Shown here piece after piece: positions 16,892 through 25,477 of a stretch of 64,000 nt of DNA. How positions within the stretch are numbered: position 1 is the stretch's first letter; each line of letters opens with the position of its first letter. The translations under genes were made by a program, and so were the position numbers. A model generated the notes under the pieces. It worked only from the letters and a program-made list of their open reading frames with translations. It was not told where the DNA came from and did not search any database. Source of the stretch: Angustibacter luteus (lineage in GTDB: Bacteria; Actinomycetota; Actinomycetes; Actinomycetales; Angustibacteraceae); assembly GCF_039541115.1 (NCBI RefSeq), contig NZ_BAABFP010000004.1, positions 298,005 through 362,004 on the forward strand, read 5' to 3'.

Positions 16892-17818
16892 ATGGCCGGA
16901 TCGACGGACGAGCTGGACCTGGACGGCTGGGCGCAACGGGCCTGGGCCTGCCTCGAGATGCTGCACGTGCCCGGCTACTTCTCCGCCGAGTGCCGCACCC
17001 AGTACAAGGCGCTCGGCCTGCACCCCGGGCTGGCGTACTTCCCGGTGCGGGCCGCCGCGATGGGGCCGGTGCCGGCCGAGGTCGTCGAAGCCACGTTCTA
17101 CGTGTTCGCGCCGCGCCGGGTCCGGATGATCGTGCCCGAGTGCTGGCAGCAGGCGTCGCCCGAGCAGGTGCTCGCCGCCCGGCACGAGGGCGTGCAGCAG
17201 ACCTTGCACGCGATCCTGGACGAGACGCTCGCCGCCGCCCCCGAGGGCGCGCTGGACGAGGCGGTCGCGCTGGTCCGGCAGGCCTGCGAGGGACTGACCG
17301 CACCCGGCCGGCCGCTGTACGCCGGGCACGCGTCGCTGCCCTGGCCGGACGACCCGCTGCTGCAGCTCTGGCACGCCGCCACCCTGCTGCGCGAGCACCG
17401 CGGGGACGGCCACGTCGCCGCCCTGCTGACCGCGGGGCTGAGCCCGCTCGATGCCATGTGGACGTACGGGCTGGCTGACACGGGCGGGCCGACGCTGCAC
17501 TTCCTGCAGCAGAGCCGGGGCTGGACCGAGGCCGAGTGGCAGGAGTCCGCCGACCGGCTCATGGAGCAGGACCTGATCGGGAACGCCGACGGTGCCGGTG
17601 AGGCCGCAGGCGGCGTGCAGGGCAGCGGTCTGGAGCTCACCGCATCCGGCCGCGAGCTGCGCACCGAGCTGGAGGAGACCACCCAGCTGTCCGCGCTGGA
17701 CGGCTGGGCCCACCTCGGGCTGGACGGCACTCGACGCCTCGCCGAGCTGCTGAACCCGTTGCGCCGCAGCGTGATCGCGTCCGGCGTGCTGGCACCGACC
17801 CGCGCGACCGCGGCCTGA
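16892..17818 (+). CDS. SCO6745-like conserved protein
   Basis: 308 aa from ATG 16892 (AGGGGAA upstream). Resembles the actinobacterial SCO6745 family: an N-terminal MLHVPGYFSAECR, AAMGPVPAEVVEATFYVFAP and a central LWHAATLLREHRGDGHVAAL. The family is often cited near secondary-metabolism genes, but its biochemical role is unknown. The C-terminal part looks winged-helix-like (LTASGRELR, a MarR-type end), which is inference. It follows the HAD gene by 4 nt, last in the serS operon. Confidence 0.75.
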   Translation: MAGSTDELDLDGWAQRAWACLEMLHVPGYFSAECRTQYKALGLHPGLAYFPVRAAAMGPVPAEVVEATFYVFAPRRVRMIVPECWQQASPEQVLAARHEGVQQTLHAILDETLAAAPEGALDEAVALVRQACEGLTAPGRPLYAGHASLPWPDDPLLQLWHAATLLREHRGDGHVAALLTAGLSPLDAMWTYGLADTGGPTLHFLQQSRGWTEAEWQESADRLMEQDLIGNADGAGEAAGGVQGSGLELTASGRELRTELEETTQLSALDGWAHLGLDGTRRLAELLNPLRRSVIASGVLAPTRATAA

Positions 17819-17834
17819 GCCAGCAGGGCCTGAG

Positions 17835-18953
17835 CTAGACCGGCCGAGCGGTCTGCTCGACGGCGTCGCGGACGACGTCCGCCATCGTGACGTCCCCCGA
17901 CAGCGCGCCGCGGTGAAGCACCGTGCGCTGCCGCACCGCGCCCGGCCCGCGGTGCAGGAGGTCGGCGACACCGTCCTGCACCTCGTCCAGATCTCCGCTG
18001 TCCGCCAACGCCGGCCGGACGTGCTCGACCAGGGAGGCGACGACCTCGCTGGCCCGACGCGGTCGCCAGGTGCCGGGGTCGACGAGGTTCTCGTCCAGTC
18101 CGGAGCGCCCGGCCCGCCAGGAGGCCAGGCGCAGCAATGCCGTCGGGACGTCGTCCGGTGGCCGCCCGTCCCGCCAGTCGCGGACGGCGGTCTCGACCAG
18201 CGCCCGGCACAGCGCCGCGACCAGCACCGTGTCCTGCGCCAGCAGGCACACGTCGGCCACCCGCACCTCGACCGTCGGGTACTGCGCGGACAGCCGCGCG
18301 TCGAAGTAGAGCATCCCGGCATCCAGCGGCACGTCCGTGGCCAGGTGCTCGGCGACCAGGCGGTGGTAGGCGTCCGCGGATCCCAACAGCTCCAACGGTC
18401 CTGCGGTCGGCCACCGGTTCCACAGCTGCGACCGGAAGCTCCCGTAGCCGGAGTCGACGCCGGACCAGAACGGCGAGTTCACGCTGAGTGCGATGAGCGT
18501 CGGCAGCCACACCCGGATCCGGTCCAGCGCGGCCACACCCTCGTCGTCCGACTCGACCCCGACGTGCACGTGCAACCCGCAGGTGAGCTGCTCGCTCTCG
18601 GTCAGCCCGAACCGTTCGGCCATGGTCAGGTAGCGCGCGGCCGGCGTCGTGCGGGGAGTTGTCGGCAGCGGGGACGTCGCCAGCGCGGCGATCTGCGCGC
18701 CTACTCTGCCAGCGGCTTCAGCGGCCCGGGCCCGGGCGGCGACCACGTCGTCGGCGAGCGCGGACAGGTCGGTCTGGGGGTGGGTGTCGACCTCGACCTG
18801 CTGCAGCTGGAGCTCGCCCTCGAGGGTGCCCCCCGGTGCGCCCGCCCCGTCGTCGCGGCCGTCCAACGCGACGACCGCCGCGGCGAGGGCCAGGGCCTGG
18901 CCGGTTTCGGGGTCGACGACGAGCAGCTCCTCCTCCACCCCGACCGTGCGCAT
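17835..18953 (-). CDS. YbdK-type carboxylate-amine ligase / glutamate-cysteine ligase 2
   Basis: 372 aa. The N-terminal TVGVEEELLVVDPETG is the family signature. VEVDTHPQTDL, CGLHVHVGVES and VEVRVADVCLL form the GCS2 ATP-grasp-like active site. Homologues join glutamate and cysteine weakly in vitro; the physiological product in actinomycetes is uncertain. CACACT (minus, 18961-18966) ends 7 nt before ATG 18953. It follows the stress-regulator gene on the same strand by 19 nt, so readthrough is possible. Confidence 0.9.
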   Translation of the reverse strand: MRTVGVEEELLVVDPETGQALALAAAVVALDGRDDGAGAPGGTLEGELQLQQVEVDTHPQTDLSALADDVVAARARAAEAAGRVGAQIAALATSPLPTTPRTTPAARYLTMAERFGLTESEQLTCGLHVHVGVESDDEGVAALDRIRVWLPTLIALSVNSPFWSGVDSGYGSFRSQLWNRWPTAGPLELLGSADAYHRLVAEHLATDVPLDAGMLYFDARLSAQYPTVEVRVADVCLLAQDTVLVAALCRALVETAVRDWRDGRPPDDVPTALLRLASWRAGRSGLDENLVDPGTWRPRRASEVVASLVEHVRPALADSGDLDEVQDGVADLLHRGPGAVRQRTVLHRGALSGDVTMADVVRDAVEQTARPV

Positions 18954-18972
18954 GCGTCGAAGTGTGGCGTGC

Positions 18973-21264
18973 CTACTGCTCCGGGGCGACTTCGAACCAG
19001 ACCACCTTGCCCGCGACGTCGTCGGACACCCCCCAGGACGTGGAGAGCAGGTCGAGGATGTCCAGGCCGCGGCCGTCCAGCGCGTCGTCCTGGCGCTCGG
19101 CCCGCAGCGGGTGCCGGGAGTTGTCGTCGCCGACCTCCACCCGGATCCGGTCGGTTCGCATGATCAGCCGGAGCCGGGCCTCGCTGCGGCCGTGGATGAA
19201 CGCGTTCGTCACGGTCTCGCTGGTCAGCAGGACGACCGTCTCGGTCGTGGCGATCAGGTACCCGGCCTGCCGGCAGTGCTGCTGGACGAACGAGCGAGCG
19301 CGACGGACGGCCCCGACGTCCGGCGGCAGCACCAGGGACACGTCCGAGCGACGGGCCGGCGTCGGAGCCCGGAGCTCGCTGTCCGCGCGGTCCGCGCGGT
19401 CGTCGGGGGCGTCCACCGCGGACCGGACGAACGTCGGCAGCTCCCCCGAGTCGTCCACCGGGTTGCAGCGGATCGCCAGCAGCGCGACGTCGTCCTCGGC
19501 GTCCGTGGGCAGCTCGCCCAGCAGCGCGTCGCACAGCGAGCCCAGCGGCAGGTTGGCGAGGGCCTGCACCCGGTGCCGCAGCCACTCCAGCCCCTGGGTC
19601 AGGGACTCGCCGCGCCGCTCCACCAGGCCGTCGGTGTACAGCAGCAACGTCATCCCCGGCTCCATCACGAGCCGGTGGTCGGTGCGCGCGGTCCCGGGCA
19701 GCAGGCCCAGCAGCAGCTCGGGCTCACTGACCAGCAGCTCGCCCTGCCCGTCCGCCGTCAACAGGATCGGTGGCGGGTGCCCCGCGTTCGACCAGCGCAG
19801 CGACCGCGTCACCGTCGTCCGGTCGCCCTCGACCTCGGCCTGCAGGTCCCGCTCGACCCGAGCCAGCACCGCGGTGGCCAGCGCGTCGACGTCCAGGTCC
19901 CGCAGCGCGTGGTCCAGACCCGTGAGCACCTCGGCCGGCGAGCCGTCCAGGCTGTGGGCCACCCCGCGCAGGACACCGCGCACCTGGGCCATCGAGGCGG
20001 TGGCCAGCCGGTCGTGCCCGGCGACGTCCCCGATCACCAGCATCGTGTCGCCGTCCGGCAGCGCGAAGGAGTCGTACCAGTCCCCGCCCACGTAGGCCTC
20101 GCGGGCCGCCGGCAGGTAGCGGGCGACCAGCTGCAGGTGCGCGGGCTGCGCCGGGTCGGTGAGCAGGCTGCGCTGCAGCGACTCCGACAGCAGTCGGGAC
20201 GACATCGTCGCCTCCCGCTCGGCCTGGCGCGCCTGGATCCGTTGCAGCGCCTGGGCGCACTGGGCCGCGAACGCCGCCAGCAGCTCCTTCTCGTCGAGGG
20301 TGAAGGCGCGGGGCTCCACCCAGCTGACGGTCAGTGACCCGAGCAGCCGACCCTCGGCCAGCAGCGGCAGGGAGGCCCACGCGTCGCAGCCGGACGTCGC
20401 GTAGACGAGCTGCATCTCCTCGCCCCAGGCCAGTCCCTCGTCCCGGTTGCCCAGGTAGATCGGCTCCGGCACCACTGCGGCCACCACCGACGGCAGACGG
20501 GTCGACGTCGGCATCTCCTGGCGCAGCCGCTGACCCTCGCGGCGGGTGTCCGTGATGGTCAGCCGCACCACCTGGTCCTGGTCGTCGCGCACCGCCACAC
20601 CGCCGCCGTCGCAGCCCATCGCCGCGACGCCGCGGACCACGATGAGGTCGGTGAGCTCCTCGACGGAGTCCGCCGCGGCCAGCTCGAGGGCGACGAACGC
20701 GAGGCCCTGCAGCCGCCGTCCGACCTGGGCCTCCGCCGCGCTGAGGACGGCCATCTCGCGCTGCTGGACCACCAGGTCCGACTCCAGCCGCTGCGCGTGC
20801 TCCAGGAGCTCGACCTCGCGGCGCTCGTGCACCCGGCGCCGCTCCTCGTCGTGCACCGTGGCGGTCACGTCCGCGACGGTGCTGAGGACCAACCGGGTGT
20901 CCTTCGTGTCCTCGAGCGGCGAGTTCGTGACCGACCACCAGCGCTCGACGAAGGTCCCCGAGTCGGCGGGCAGCTCGATGTCGTGCCGCATGCGGGGGAC
21001 GACGTGCGTCGCTCCGCTGTGCAGGGCGCGGGCGACGGAGTCGGTCAGCGGGCCGCCGGGGCCGACGACGCCGGGCTGGTCCGGGTTGGTGGGGAAGCTG
21101 TCCGCCACCGGACGGCCGACCAGCTGGTCGCGGCTGCGCCCGGTGAGCGCCAGCAACGCGTCGCTGACGGCGACGACCACGAGCTGCTCGTCCAGCAGCC
21201 AGCAGGGCAGCGGGACCGCAGCCAGGACGGCCCGGTAGTCGAGGACGGCATGCTCGTCCGCCAC
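18973..21264 (-). CDS. PAS-GAF-PP2C(SpoIIE)-HATPase stress regulator (RsbU/RsbW-like fusion)
   Basis: 763 aa from GTG 21264, with a strong GGAGGGAGG 3 nt upstream. Order of parts: PAS (about 8-130), short helix, GAF (about 175-345), PP2C phosphatase (about 365-580) with GGDWYDSFALPDG, IGDVAGHD, NAGHPPP, YTDGLVE and DDVALLA, then an anti-sigma-type HATPase (about 630-760) with ETVTNAFIHG, VEVGDDNS and DGRGLDIL. A protein able both to dephosphorylate an anti-anti-sigma STAS factor and to act as its kinase. A STAS protein is at 52647. Diverges from the ADGG operon. Confidence 0.9.
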   Translation of the reverse strand: MADEHAVLDYRAVLAAVPLPCWLLDEQLVVVAVSDALLALTGRSRDQLVGRPVADSFPTNPDQPGVVGPGGPLTDSVARALHSGATHVVPRMRHDIELPADSGTFVERWWSVTNSPLEDTKDTRLVLSTVADVTATVHDEERRRVHERREVELLEHAQRLESDLVVQQREMAVLSAAEAQVGRRLQGLAFVALELAAADSVEELTDLIVVRGVAAMGCDGGGVAVRDDQDQVVRLTITDTRREGQRLRQEMPTSTRLPSVVAAVVPEPIYLGNRDEGLAWGEEMQLVYATSGCDAWASLPLLAEGRLLGSLTVSWVEPRAFTLDEKELLAAFAAQCAQALQRIQARQAEREATMSSRLLSESLQRSLLTDPAQPAHLQLVARYLPAAREAYVGGDWYDSFALPDGDTMLVIGDVAGHDRLATASMAQVRGVLRGVAHSLDGSPAEVLTGLDHALRDLDVDALATAVLARVERDLQAEVEGDRTTVTRSLRWSNAGHPPPILLTADGQGELLVSEPELLLGLLPGTARTDHRLVMEPGMTLLLYTDGLVERRGESLTQGLEWLRHRVQALANLPLGSLCDALLGELPTDAEDDVALLAIRCNPVDDSGELPTFVRSAVDAPDDRADRADSELRAPTPARRSDVSLVLPPDVGAVRRARSFVQQHCRQAGYLIATTETVVLLTSETVTNAFIHGRSEARLRLIMRTDRIRVEVGDDNSRHPLRAERQDDALDGRGLDILDLLSTSWGVSDDVAGKVVWFEVAPEQ

Positions 21265-21517
21265 GGCCCTCCCTCCGCAGTCCTTGGCTGCCGCCATTGG
21301 CCGCCCATCGATCCCCGCACCCTGCGTGCGTCCCCAGAGTCTCCACCAGGATGCGCTCCGAACGCGACGCATCGGACATGTCGCCGCCAATTCCACCCCA
21401 TCGGGCCTGTCCGCCTGGAGGGACGCGCCTTCCGTGCTCGCGCTCTGAGTGGCAGGGTCCGGCCTGGGGGGCTAGGTATGAACCTCACGACCCCGCACGC
21501 GACTCGAGGAGGAACCC
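21265..21517. promoter_or_regulatory. Divergent intergenic region with plus-strand promoter for the ADGG operon
   Basis: A possible sigma-70-type promoter reads rightward: TGGCAG (21450-21455), 17-nt spacer, TAGGTA (21473-21478). A leader of about 35 nt then ends in a strong AGGAGG (21507-21512), 5 nt before ATG 21518. No obvious operator palindrome or minus-strand promoter was found in the rest of the region. Confidence 0.45.
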
Positions 21518-21799
21518 ATGAGCGACGACACCCAGGACCCGACCACGGAAGGCCCCGCCGACGGCGGTGCCAGCGGCACGCCCGGCCAGCACGACGGTGG
21601 TGCTGACGGTGGCGCGGATGGCGGTGCTGACGGTGGCGCTGACGGCGGTGCTGACGGTGGCGCCGATGGCGGTGCTGACGGTGGCGCCGATGGCGGTGCT
21701 GACGGTGGCGCTGACGGCGGCGCTGACGGTGGTGCTGACGGTGGTGCTGACGGTGGCGCTGACGGTGGCGCCGATGGCGGTGCTGACGGCAGCGCCTGA
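21518..21799 (+). CDS. (Ala-Asp-Gly-Gly)15 repeat peptide, possible modified-peptide precursor
   Basis: 93 aa. Residues 1-28 are an acidic Thr/Pro/Gly leader (MSDDTQDPTTEG...) ending in HDGG. Then come fifteen perfect ADGG repeats (21602-21781) and a final ADGSA. No Cys, Lys, Arg or aromatic residue and no signal peptide. Strong AGGAGG. Its TGA is followed immediately by the GTG of the JmjC oxygenase, so the two are translationally coupled. All base differences among the fifteen repeats are synonymous third positions, which favours a real, selected protein. Candidates: substrate of the neighbouring oxygenase, or a calcium/metal-binding low-complexity protein. Function unknown. Confidence 0.7.
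   Translation: MSDDTQDPTTEGPADGGASGTPGQHDGGADGGADGGADGGADGGADGGADGGADGGADGGADGGADGGADGGADGGADGGADGGADGGADGSA
21602..21796 (+). repeat. 12-bp tandem repeat array encoding ADGG
   Basis: Fifteen 12-bp units plus a degenerate sixteenth, with consensus GCT GAC GGT GGC. GCC-GAT-GGC-GGT units alternate with GCT-GAC-GGT-GGC units, suggesting growth by duplication of 24-bp pairs. Because no unit contains a stop in any frame, all six frames are open here. Confidence 0.95.
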
Positions 21800-23053
21800 G
21801 TGCAACCCGCTCCGCCGGCGCAGGTGCCCGGGCTGACGCCCGGGCACCTCGCCCTGCCACGGTTGGTGTCCGCCGACCCGGACGCCTTCGCCCGCGAGGT
21901 CTGGGGTCACGAGGCCTGGCTCAGCCAGGCGGCTGACCTGCCCGGCGACGTCCACGACCTGCTGGACGCCGACGCCGTCGACGAGCTGGTCTCGTCGCGC
22001 GGGCTGCGCACCCCGTTCCTGCGGGTCGCCAAGAACGGCAGCACCCTGCCCGACCGGTCCTTCACCGCCGGCGGCGGCATCGGCGCCGCCGTGGGCGACC
22101 AGATCAGCGACGACAAGCTGCTGCGGCTGTTCGCGGACGGCGCGACGCTCGTCCTGCAGGGCCTGCACCGCACCTGGCCGCCGCTGGTCGCGTTCTGCCA
22201 GCAGCTCGCGGCCGAGCTCGGGCACCCGGTGCAGGCCAACGCGTACGTGACGCCGCCGCAGTCGCAGGGCTTCGACGACCACTACGACGTGCACGACGTG
22301 TTCGTCCTGCAGGTCGAGGGTGAGAAGCGCTGGCGGATCCACGCCCCGGTGCACGAGGCGCCGCTGCGCGACCAGCCCTGGACGGACCGCCGCCAGGACG
22401 TCGCCCGGGCCGCCGCCACCGAGCCGCTGCTCGACGTTGTCCTCACCCCCGGTGACTGCCTCTACCTGCCGCGCGGCTTCCTGCACGCGGCGACCGCGCT
22501 CGGCGCGGTCAGCACCCACCTCACGCTCGGGGTGCACACCTGGACCCGGCACTCGCTGGCGCAGCAGGTCCTGGACCAGGCCCTCGCCAGCCTCGCCGCC
22601 GACCCTCAGGTGCGGCACTCGCTCGCCCTGGGCGCGGACGTCGCGGACCCCACGGCCATCGCCGACGACCTCGAGCTGATCCGCGGACGCCTGCTGGACG
22701 CCGTCCGGGACGTTGACGCGGCCGCGGTGGCCCAACGGCTGGCGGCGCACCGGCTGGCCGCTCAGCGCGCCGCGCCGGTCGCACCCCTCGCCCAGCTGCG
22801 CGAGGCGGCAGCGCTGACCGACGACGCTCCTCTACCAGCCGGGCTCGCGCTCCGTGCGCACCTGCTGCCGCAGCTGGTCGACGAACCCGACGGCGGAGCG
22901 GTCCTGCGCAGCCGGGCCGGCGACGTCCGGCTCCAGGCCGACCAGGTGGACTCCGTGCGCGAGCTCCTCAAGACCGGGCGCGCCGACGACCTCGGGTCTG
23001 CCCTGGCCCGCACCCTGCTGCTCACCGGGATCCTCGTAGCGCCGAACCGATGA
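21800..23053 (+). CDS. JmjC/cupin_4 family Fe(II)/2-oxoglutarate oxygenase
   Basis: 417 aa from GTG 21800, directly after the stop of the ADGG peptide. It belongs with YcfD/RoxA-type ribosomal oxygenases (cupin_4). The iron ligands are visible as H161-x-D163 (DDHYDVHDVFVLQVEGEKRW) and distal H229 (GDCLYLPRGFLHAA), on a double-stranded beta-helix. The C-terminal helical/winged region (about 255-417) fits the dimerisation and substrate-binding part of YcfD. Expected reaction: hydroxylation of a peptide side chain. The coupled repeat peptide is a natural candidate substrate (inference). The stop overlaps the ferredoxin-like gene by 4 nt. Confidence 0.88.
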   Translation: MQPAPPAQVPGLTPGHLALPRLVSADPDAFAREVWGHEAWLSQAADLPGDVHDLLDADAVDELVSSRGLRTPFLRVAKNGSTLPDRSFTAGGGIGAAVGDQISDDKLLRLFADGATLVLQGLHRTWPPLVAFCQQLAAELGHPVQANAYVTPPQSQGFDDHYDVHDVFVLQVEGEKRWRIHAPVHEAPLRDQPWTDRRQDVARAAATEPLLDVVLTPGDCLYLPRGFLHAATALGAVSTHLTLGVHTWTRHSLAQQVLDQALASLAADPQVRHSLALGADVADPTAIADDLELIRGRLLDAVRDVDAAAVAQRLAAHRLAAQRAAPVAPLAQLREAAALTDDAPLPAGLALRAHLLPQLVDEPDGGAVLRSRAGDVRLQADQVDSVRELLKTGRADDLGSALARTLLLTGILVAPNR

Positions 23054-23994
23054 CCGACACGACCTTCCGCTGCGCCGACGCCGCTCGCGACCGGGACGAC
23101 CCGATGGTGGGGACGGCGGCCCCGGCGCGCCGCTGGCTGCTGATCGAGCACCCGGGGCCGTGGGCGCCGGAGGCGTTCGCGGAGTCCGGCATCGAGCGCG
23201 GCGTCCAGGAGCAGCTGCGCTCGGCGGCAGGGGCGTCCGGTGCCCGGATCCTGCTGGTGCGCCGTCCGGGGCGGGCGGACCCGCAGCGCGGTCCGCGGGC
23301 GTGGGCCGTGGTGGACCACGCGTCCGGCGTCCCCTCGGTGTGGGGCACGTGGACCGAGGACGGCGACCTGCTGGACGCTGCGCTCGCCCTGGATCCCGAG
23401 CGGGCGCCGGTCGGTCCGGTGCACGCCGCCGAGGAGCCCGTGCTGCTGGTGTGCACGCACGGCCGGCACGACACGTGCTGCGCGATCCGCGGTCGCCCGG
23501 TGGCGGCGGCGCTGGCGCAGCGCTGGCCGGACTGGACCTGGGAGTGCTCGCACGTCGGCGGCGACCGGTTCGCGGCCAACGTCGTGCTGCTCCCGGACGG
23601 CGCGTACTACGGCTACCTGGACGCCGAGTCCGCGGTGCGGGTGGTCGAGCAGCACCTGGCCGGCCGGGTCGATGCCGACTTCCTGCGGGGGCTGTCCACC
23701 GAGCCGCCGGTGGTGCAGGCCGCCGTCGTGGAAGCGTTGCGGCAGTGGGGTCCTGTCGGTGCTCGGACGTTCCGCTCGGTGCACCTGGAGGCGTTGGACG
23801 ACGGCGGCTGGCGGGTCGAGCTGGCCGGGCAGCCGGGGGCCGGCGTGCCGGACCGGGTGGGCCTCACGGTGCGACGAGCGACCCGCGCCGCCGCGCAGCT
23901 CACCTGCCGCGCCGGCGGCCCGGCCGCCTCGACGACGTACGAGGTGGTGGACGCGCGGGTGCTCGGGCCGACCTCGCCGGATGCGGCAGGATGA
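23050..23994 (+). CDS. Sucrase/ferredoxin-like (thioredoxin-fold 2Fe-2S) protein
   Basis: 314 aa. The core LLVCTHGRHDTCCAIRGRPVAAAL, with C135, C143 and C144, and WECSHVGGDRFAANVVLLPDG, with C166, are diagnostic of the sucrase/ferredoxin-like family, which has a thioredoxin-like ferredoxin fold. A further Cys is at residue 8. Cluster ligation is inferred. Overlaps the JmjC gene (ATGA), suggesting it feeds electrons to, or repairs the iron of, that oxygenase. No partner reductase is next to it. Confidence 0.87.
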   Translation: MTDTTFRCADAARDRDDPMVGTAAPARRWLLIEHPGPWAPEAFAESGIERGVQEQLRSAAGASGARILLVRRPGRADPQRGPRAWAVVDHASGVPSVWGTWTEDGDLLDAALALDPERAPVGPVHAAEEPVLLVCTHGRHDTCCAIRGRPVAAALAQRWPDWTWECSHVGGDRFAANVVLLPDGAYYGYLDAESAVRVVEQHLAGRVDADFLRGLSTEPPVVQAAVVEALRQWGPVGARTFRSVHLEALDDGGWRVELAGQPGAGVPDRVGLTVRRATRAAAQLTCRAGGPAASTTYEVVDARVLGPTSPDAAG

Positions 23995-23998
23995 CCGC

Positions 23999-24796
23999 AT
24001 GCGGATGGTGGCGACCGACCTCGACGGCACGATCGTCGGAGCGGACGGCGCGGTCAGCGCTCGCACGGTCGCGGCCCTGCAGGCCTGCCAGGACGCCGGG
24101 GTGCTCGTCGTCTACGTGACCGGCCGGCCGGTCCGCTGGATGGCCGAGGTGGTGGAGCAGACCGGGCACAGCGGGATCGCCCTGTGCGGCAACGGCGCCG
24201 TGGTCTACGACCTCGCCGCCGAGCAGGTGGTCACGGCGCGCACGCTGTCACCGGAGGTGGCGGTGGAGGTGGCCGACCGGCTGCGCGCGTCCATGTCGGA
24301 CGCCCAGTTCGCCGTCGAGACGCTGGCCGGGTTCCGGCTCGAGCCGGGCTTCCAGCCGCACTGGGACGACGCCTTCCGGCCGTTCCCCGAAGGTGACCTC
24401 GGGCAGCTGCTGGCCGACGACCCTGGCCTGCTGAAGCTCTTGTGCCGCAGCGAGTCCCGGCTGGCCGACGACATGCTGGCCCGGGCGATCCAGGCGCTGG
24501 ACGGGCTGGCCGCCCCCACCCACTCGAACCCGCGGGACTGCCTGCTGGAGGTCTCGGCGCTCGGCGTCGGCAAGGCGAGCGCGTTGGCCGAGCTGGCCGC
24601 CGAGCACGGCATCGACCCGGCGGATGTCGTCGCCTTCGGGGACATGCCGAACGACCTGGACATGCTCGCCTGGGCCGGCCGCGGCTACGCGATGGACGGC
24701 GGGCACGCCGACGTCCTGGCTGTGGCCCAGCACGTCGCGCCGCCGATCCACGAGGACGGCGTCGCCCAGGTCCTGGAGTCCCTCCTCGCCCCCTGA
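23999..24796 (+). CDS. Cof-type HAD-superfamily phosphatase
   Basis: 265 aa. Motif I ATDLDGTIVG, motif II YVTGRP, motif III Lys in LGVGKASAL and motif IV AFGDMPNDLDM are intact, with a type IIB cap. Substrate unknown (sugar phosphates or nucleotide-related compounds are usual). Starts 4 nt after the ferredoxin-like gene, so it may belong to that operon. However, CAGGAT (23987-23992) lies 6 nt before the ATG, so it may also have its own leaderless promoter. Paralogue of the gene at 16066. Confidence 0.88.
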   Translation: MRMVATDLDGTIVGADGAVSARTVAALQACQDAGVLVVYVTGRPVRWMAEVVEQTGHSGIALCGNGAVVYDLAAEQVVTARTLSPEVAVEVADRLRASMSDAQFAVETLAGFRLEPGFQPHWDDAFRPFPEGDLGQLLADDPGLLKLLCRSESRLADDMLARAIQALDGLAAPTHSNPRDCLLEVSALGVGKASALAELAAEHGIDPADVVAFGDMPNDLDMLAWAGRGYAMDGGHADVLAVAQHVAPPIHEDGVAQVLESLLAP

Positions 24797-24797
24797 C

Positions 24798-24862
24798 GCA
24801 GATAGGCCACTATCCGGGGTCATGGGGGCTCGAAAGGCCCGGATAGCGGGCTATTTGCGCTA
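24798..24862. terminator. Long imperfect inverted repeat between convergent HAD and bpa genes
   Basis: Arms 24798-24820 and 24840-24862 pair over 23 nt with four mismatches around a 19-nt loop; the inner half (CTATCCGGG / CCCGGATAG) is perfect. It fills the 63-nt convergent gap and reaches the last codon of bpa. Probably a bidirectional terminator without a T-tract. Confidence 0.6.
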
Positions 24863-25459
24863 GAGGTACTGGCCGGTGTTGGGGGGCTGCTGGCTGGGGT
24901 GCTGGGGCTGGCCAGGGTGCTGGGGATGGCCGGGCAGGCCGTCCGGGGGCATCGCGCCGGGCGGCAGGGCGCGGCGCATCTCCTCCAGCTGGGCGCGGGC
25001 GGCCATCTGCTGGGCCATCAAGGCGGTCTGGATGCCGTGGAACAGCCCCTCCAGCCACCCGACGAGCTGGGCCTGGGCGATCCGCAGCTCGGCGTCCGAG
25101 GGGGTCTGGTCACCGCTGAACGGCAAGGTGATCCGGCGCAGCTCGTCGACGAGCTCGGGGGCCAGACCCTGCTCGAGCTCGGTCAGCGAGCGCTCGTGGA
25201 TCGCCGCGAGGCGGCTGCGCCCGGCGTCGTCCAGCGGCGCGGAGCGCACCTCCTCGAGCAGCTGCTTGATCATGCTGCCGATCCGCATGACCTTCGCGGG
25301 CTGCTCGATGAGGTCGGCCGGGTTGCGCTCGGCGTCCTCACCCTCCCCGGTGCCGTCTCCGGACCCGCTACCGGACGACGACACGCCCATCCCGTCCTGG
25401 GTGACCACCACGAAGCGGTCCTGCTCGGGTCCCGGGTTCGTCTCGTCAGGCTGGCTCAT
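24860..25459 (-). CDS. bpa: Bacterial proteasome activator Bpa/PafE
   Basis: 199 aa. Forms a ring that opens the 20S proteasome gate without ATP. The central helical bundle (about residues 45-160: LIEQPAKVMRIGSMIKQLLEEVRSAPLDD, ELVDELRRITLPF, LRIAQAQLVGWLEGLFHGIQTAL) is the DUF2587 core. The His/Pro/Gln-rich tail ends in GQYL, the motif that docks into proteasome alpha-subunit pockets. The N-terminus is disordered (SSSGSGSGDGTGEGED). CAGGAT is 6 nt before ATG 25459, so it may be transcribed separately from the ABC permease 18 nt upstream. Implies that the host has a 20S proteasome. Confidence 0.93.
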   Translation of the reverse strand: MSQPDETNPGPEQDRFVVVTQDGMGVSSSGSGSGDGTGEGEDAERNPADLIEQPAKVMRIGSMIKQLLEEVRSAPLDDAGRSRLAAIHERSLTELEQGLAPELVDELRRITLPFSGDQTPSDAELRIAQAQLVGWLEGLFHGIQTALMAQQMAARAQLEEMRRALPPGAMPPDGLPGHPQHPGQPQHPSQQPPNTGQYL

Positions 25460-25477
25460 GCCCCCATCCTGCCCCCA

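Noticed and set aside
21602-21796. CRISPR-like array
   Set aside because: Contiguous 12-bp units with no spacers and no cas genes; it is a coding tandem repeat.
21485-22750. 421-aa minus-strand frame (and a hydrophobic VLTV-repeat frame at 21567-21836) through the 12-bp array
   Set aside because: The array has no stop in any frame, so these are forced open. Silent variation and the strong ribosome-binding site favour only the ADGG frame.
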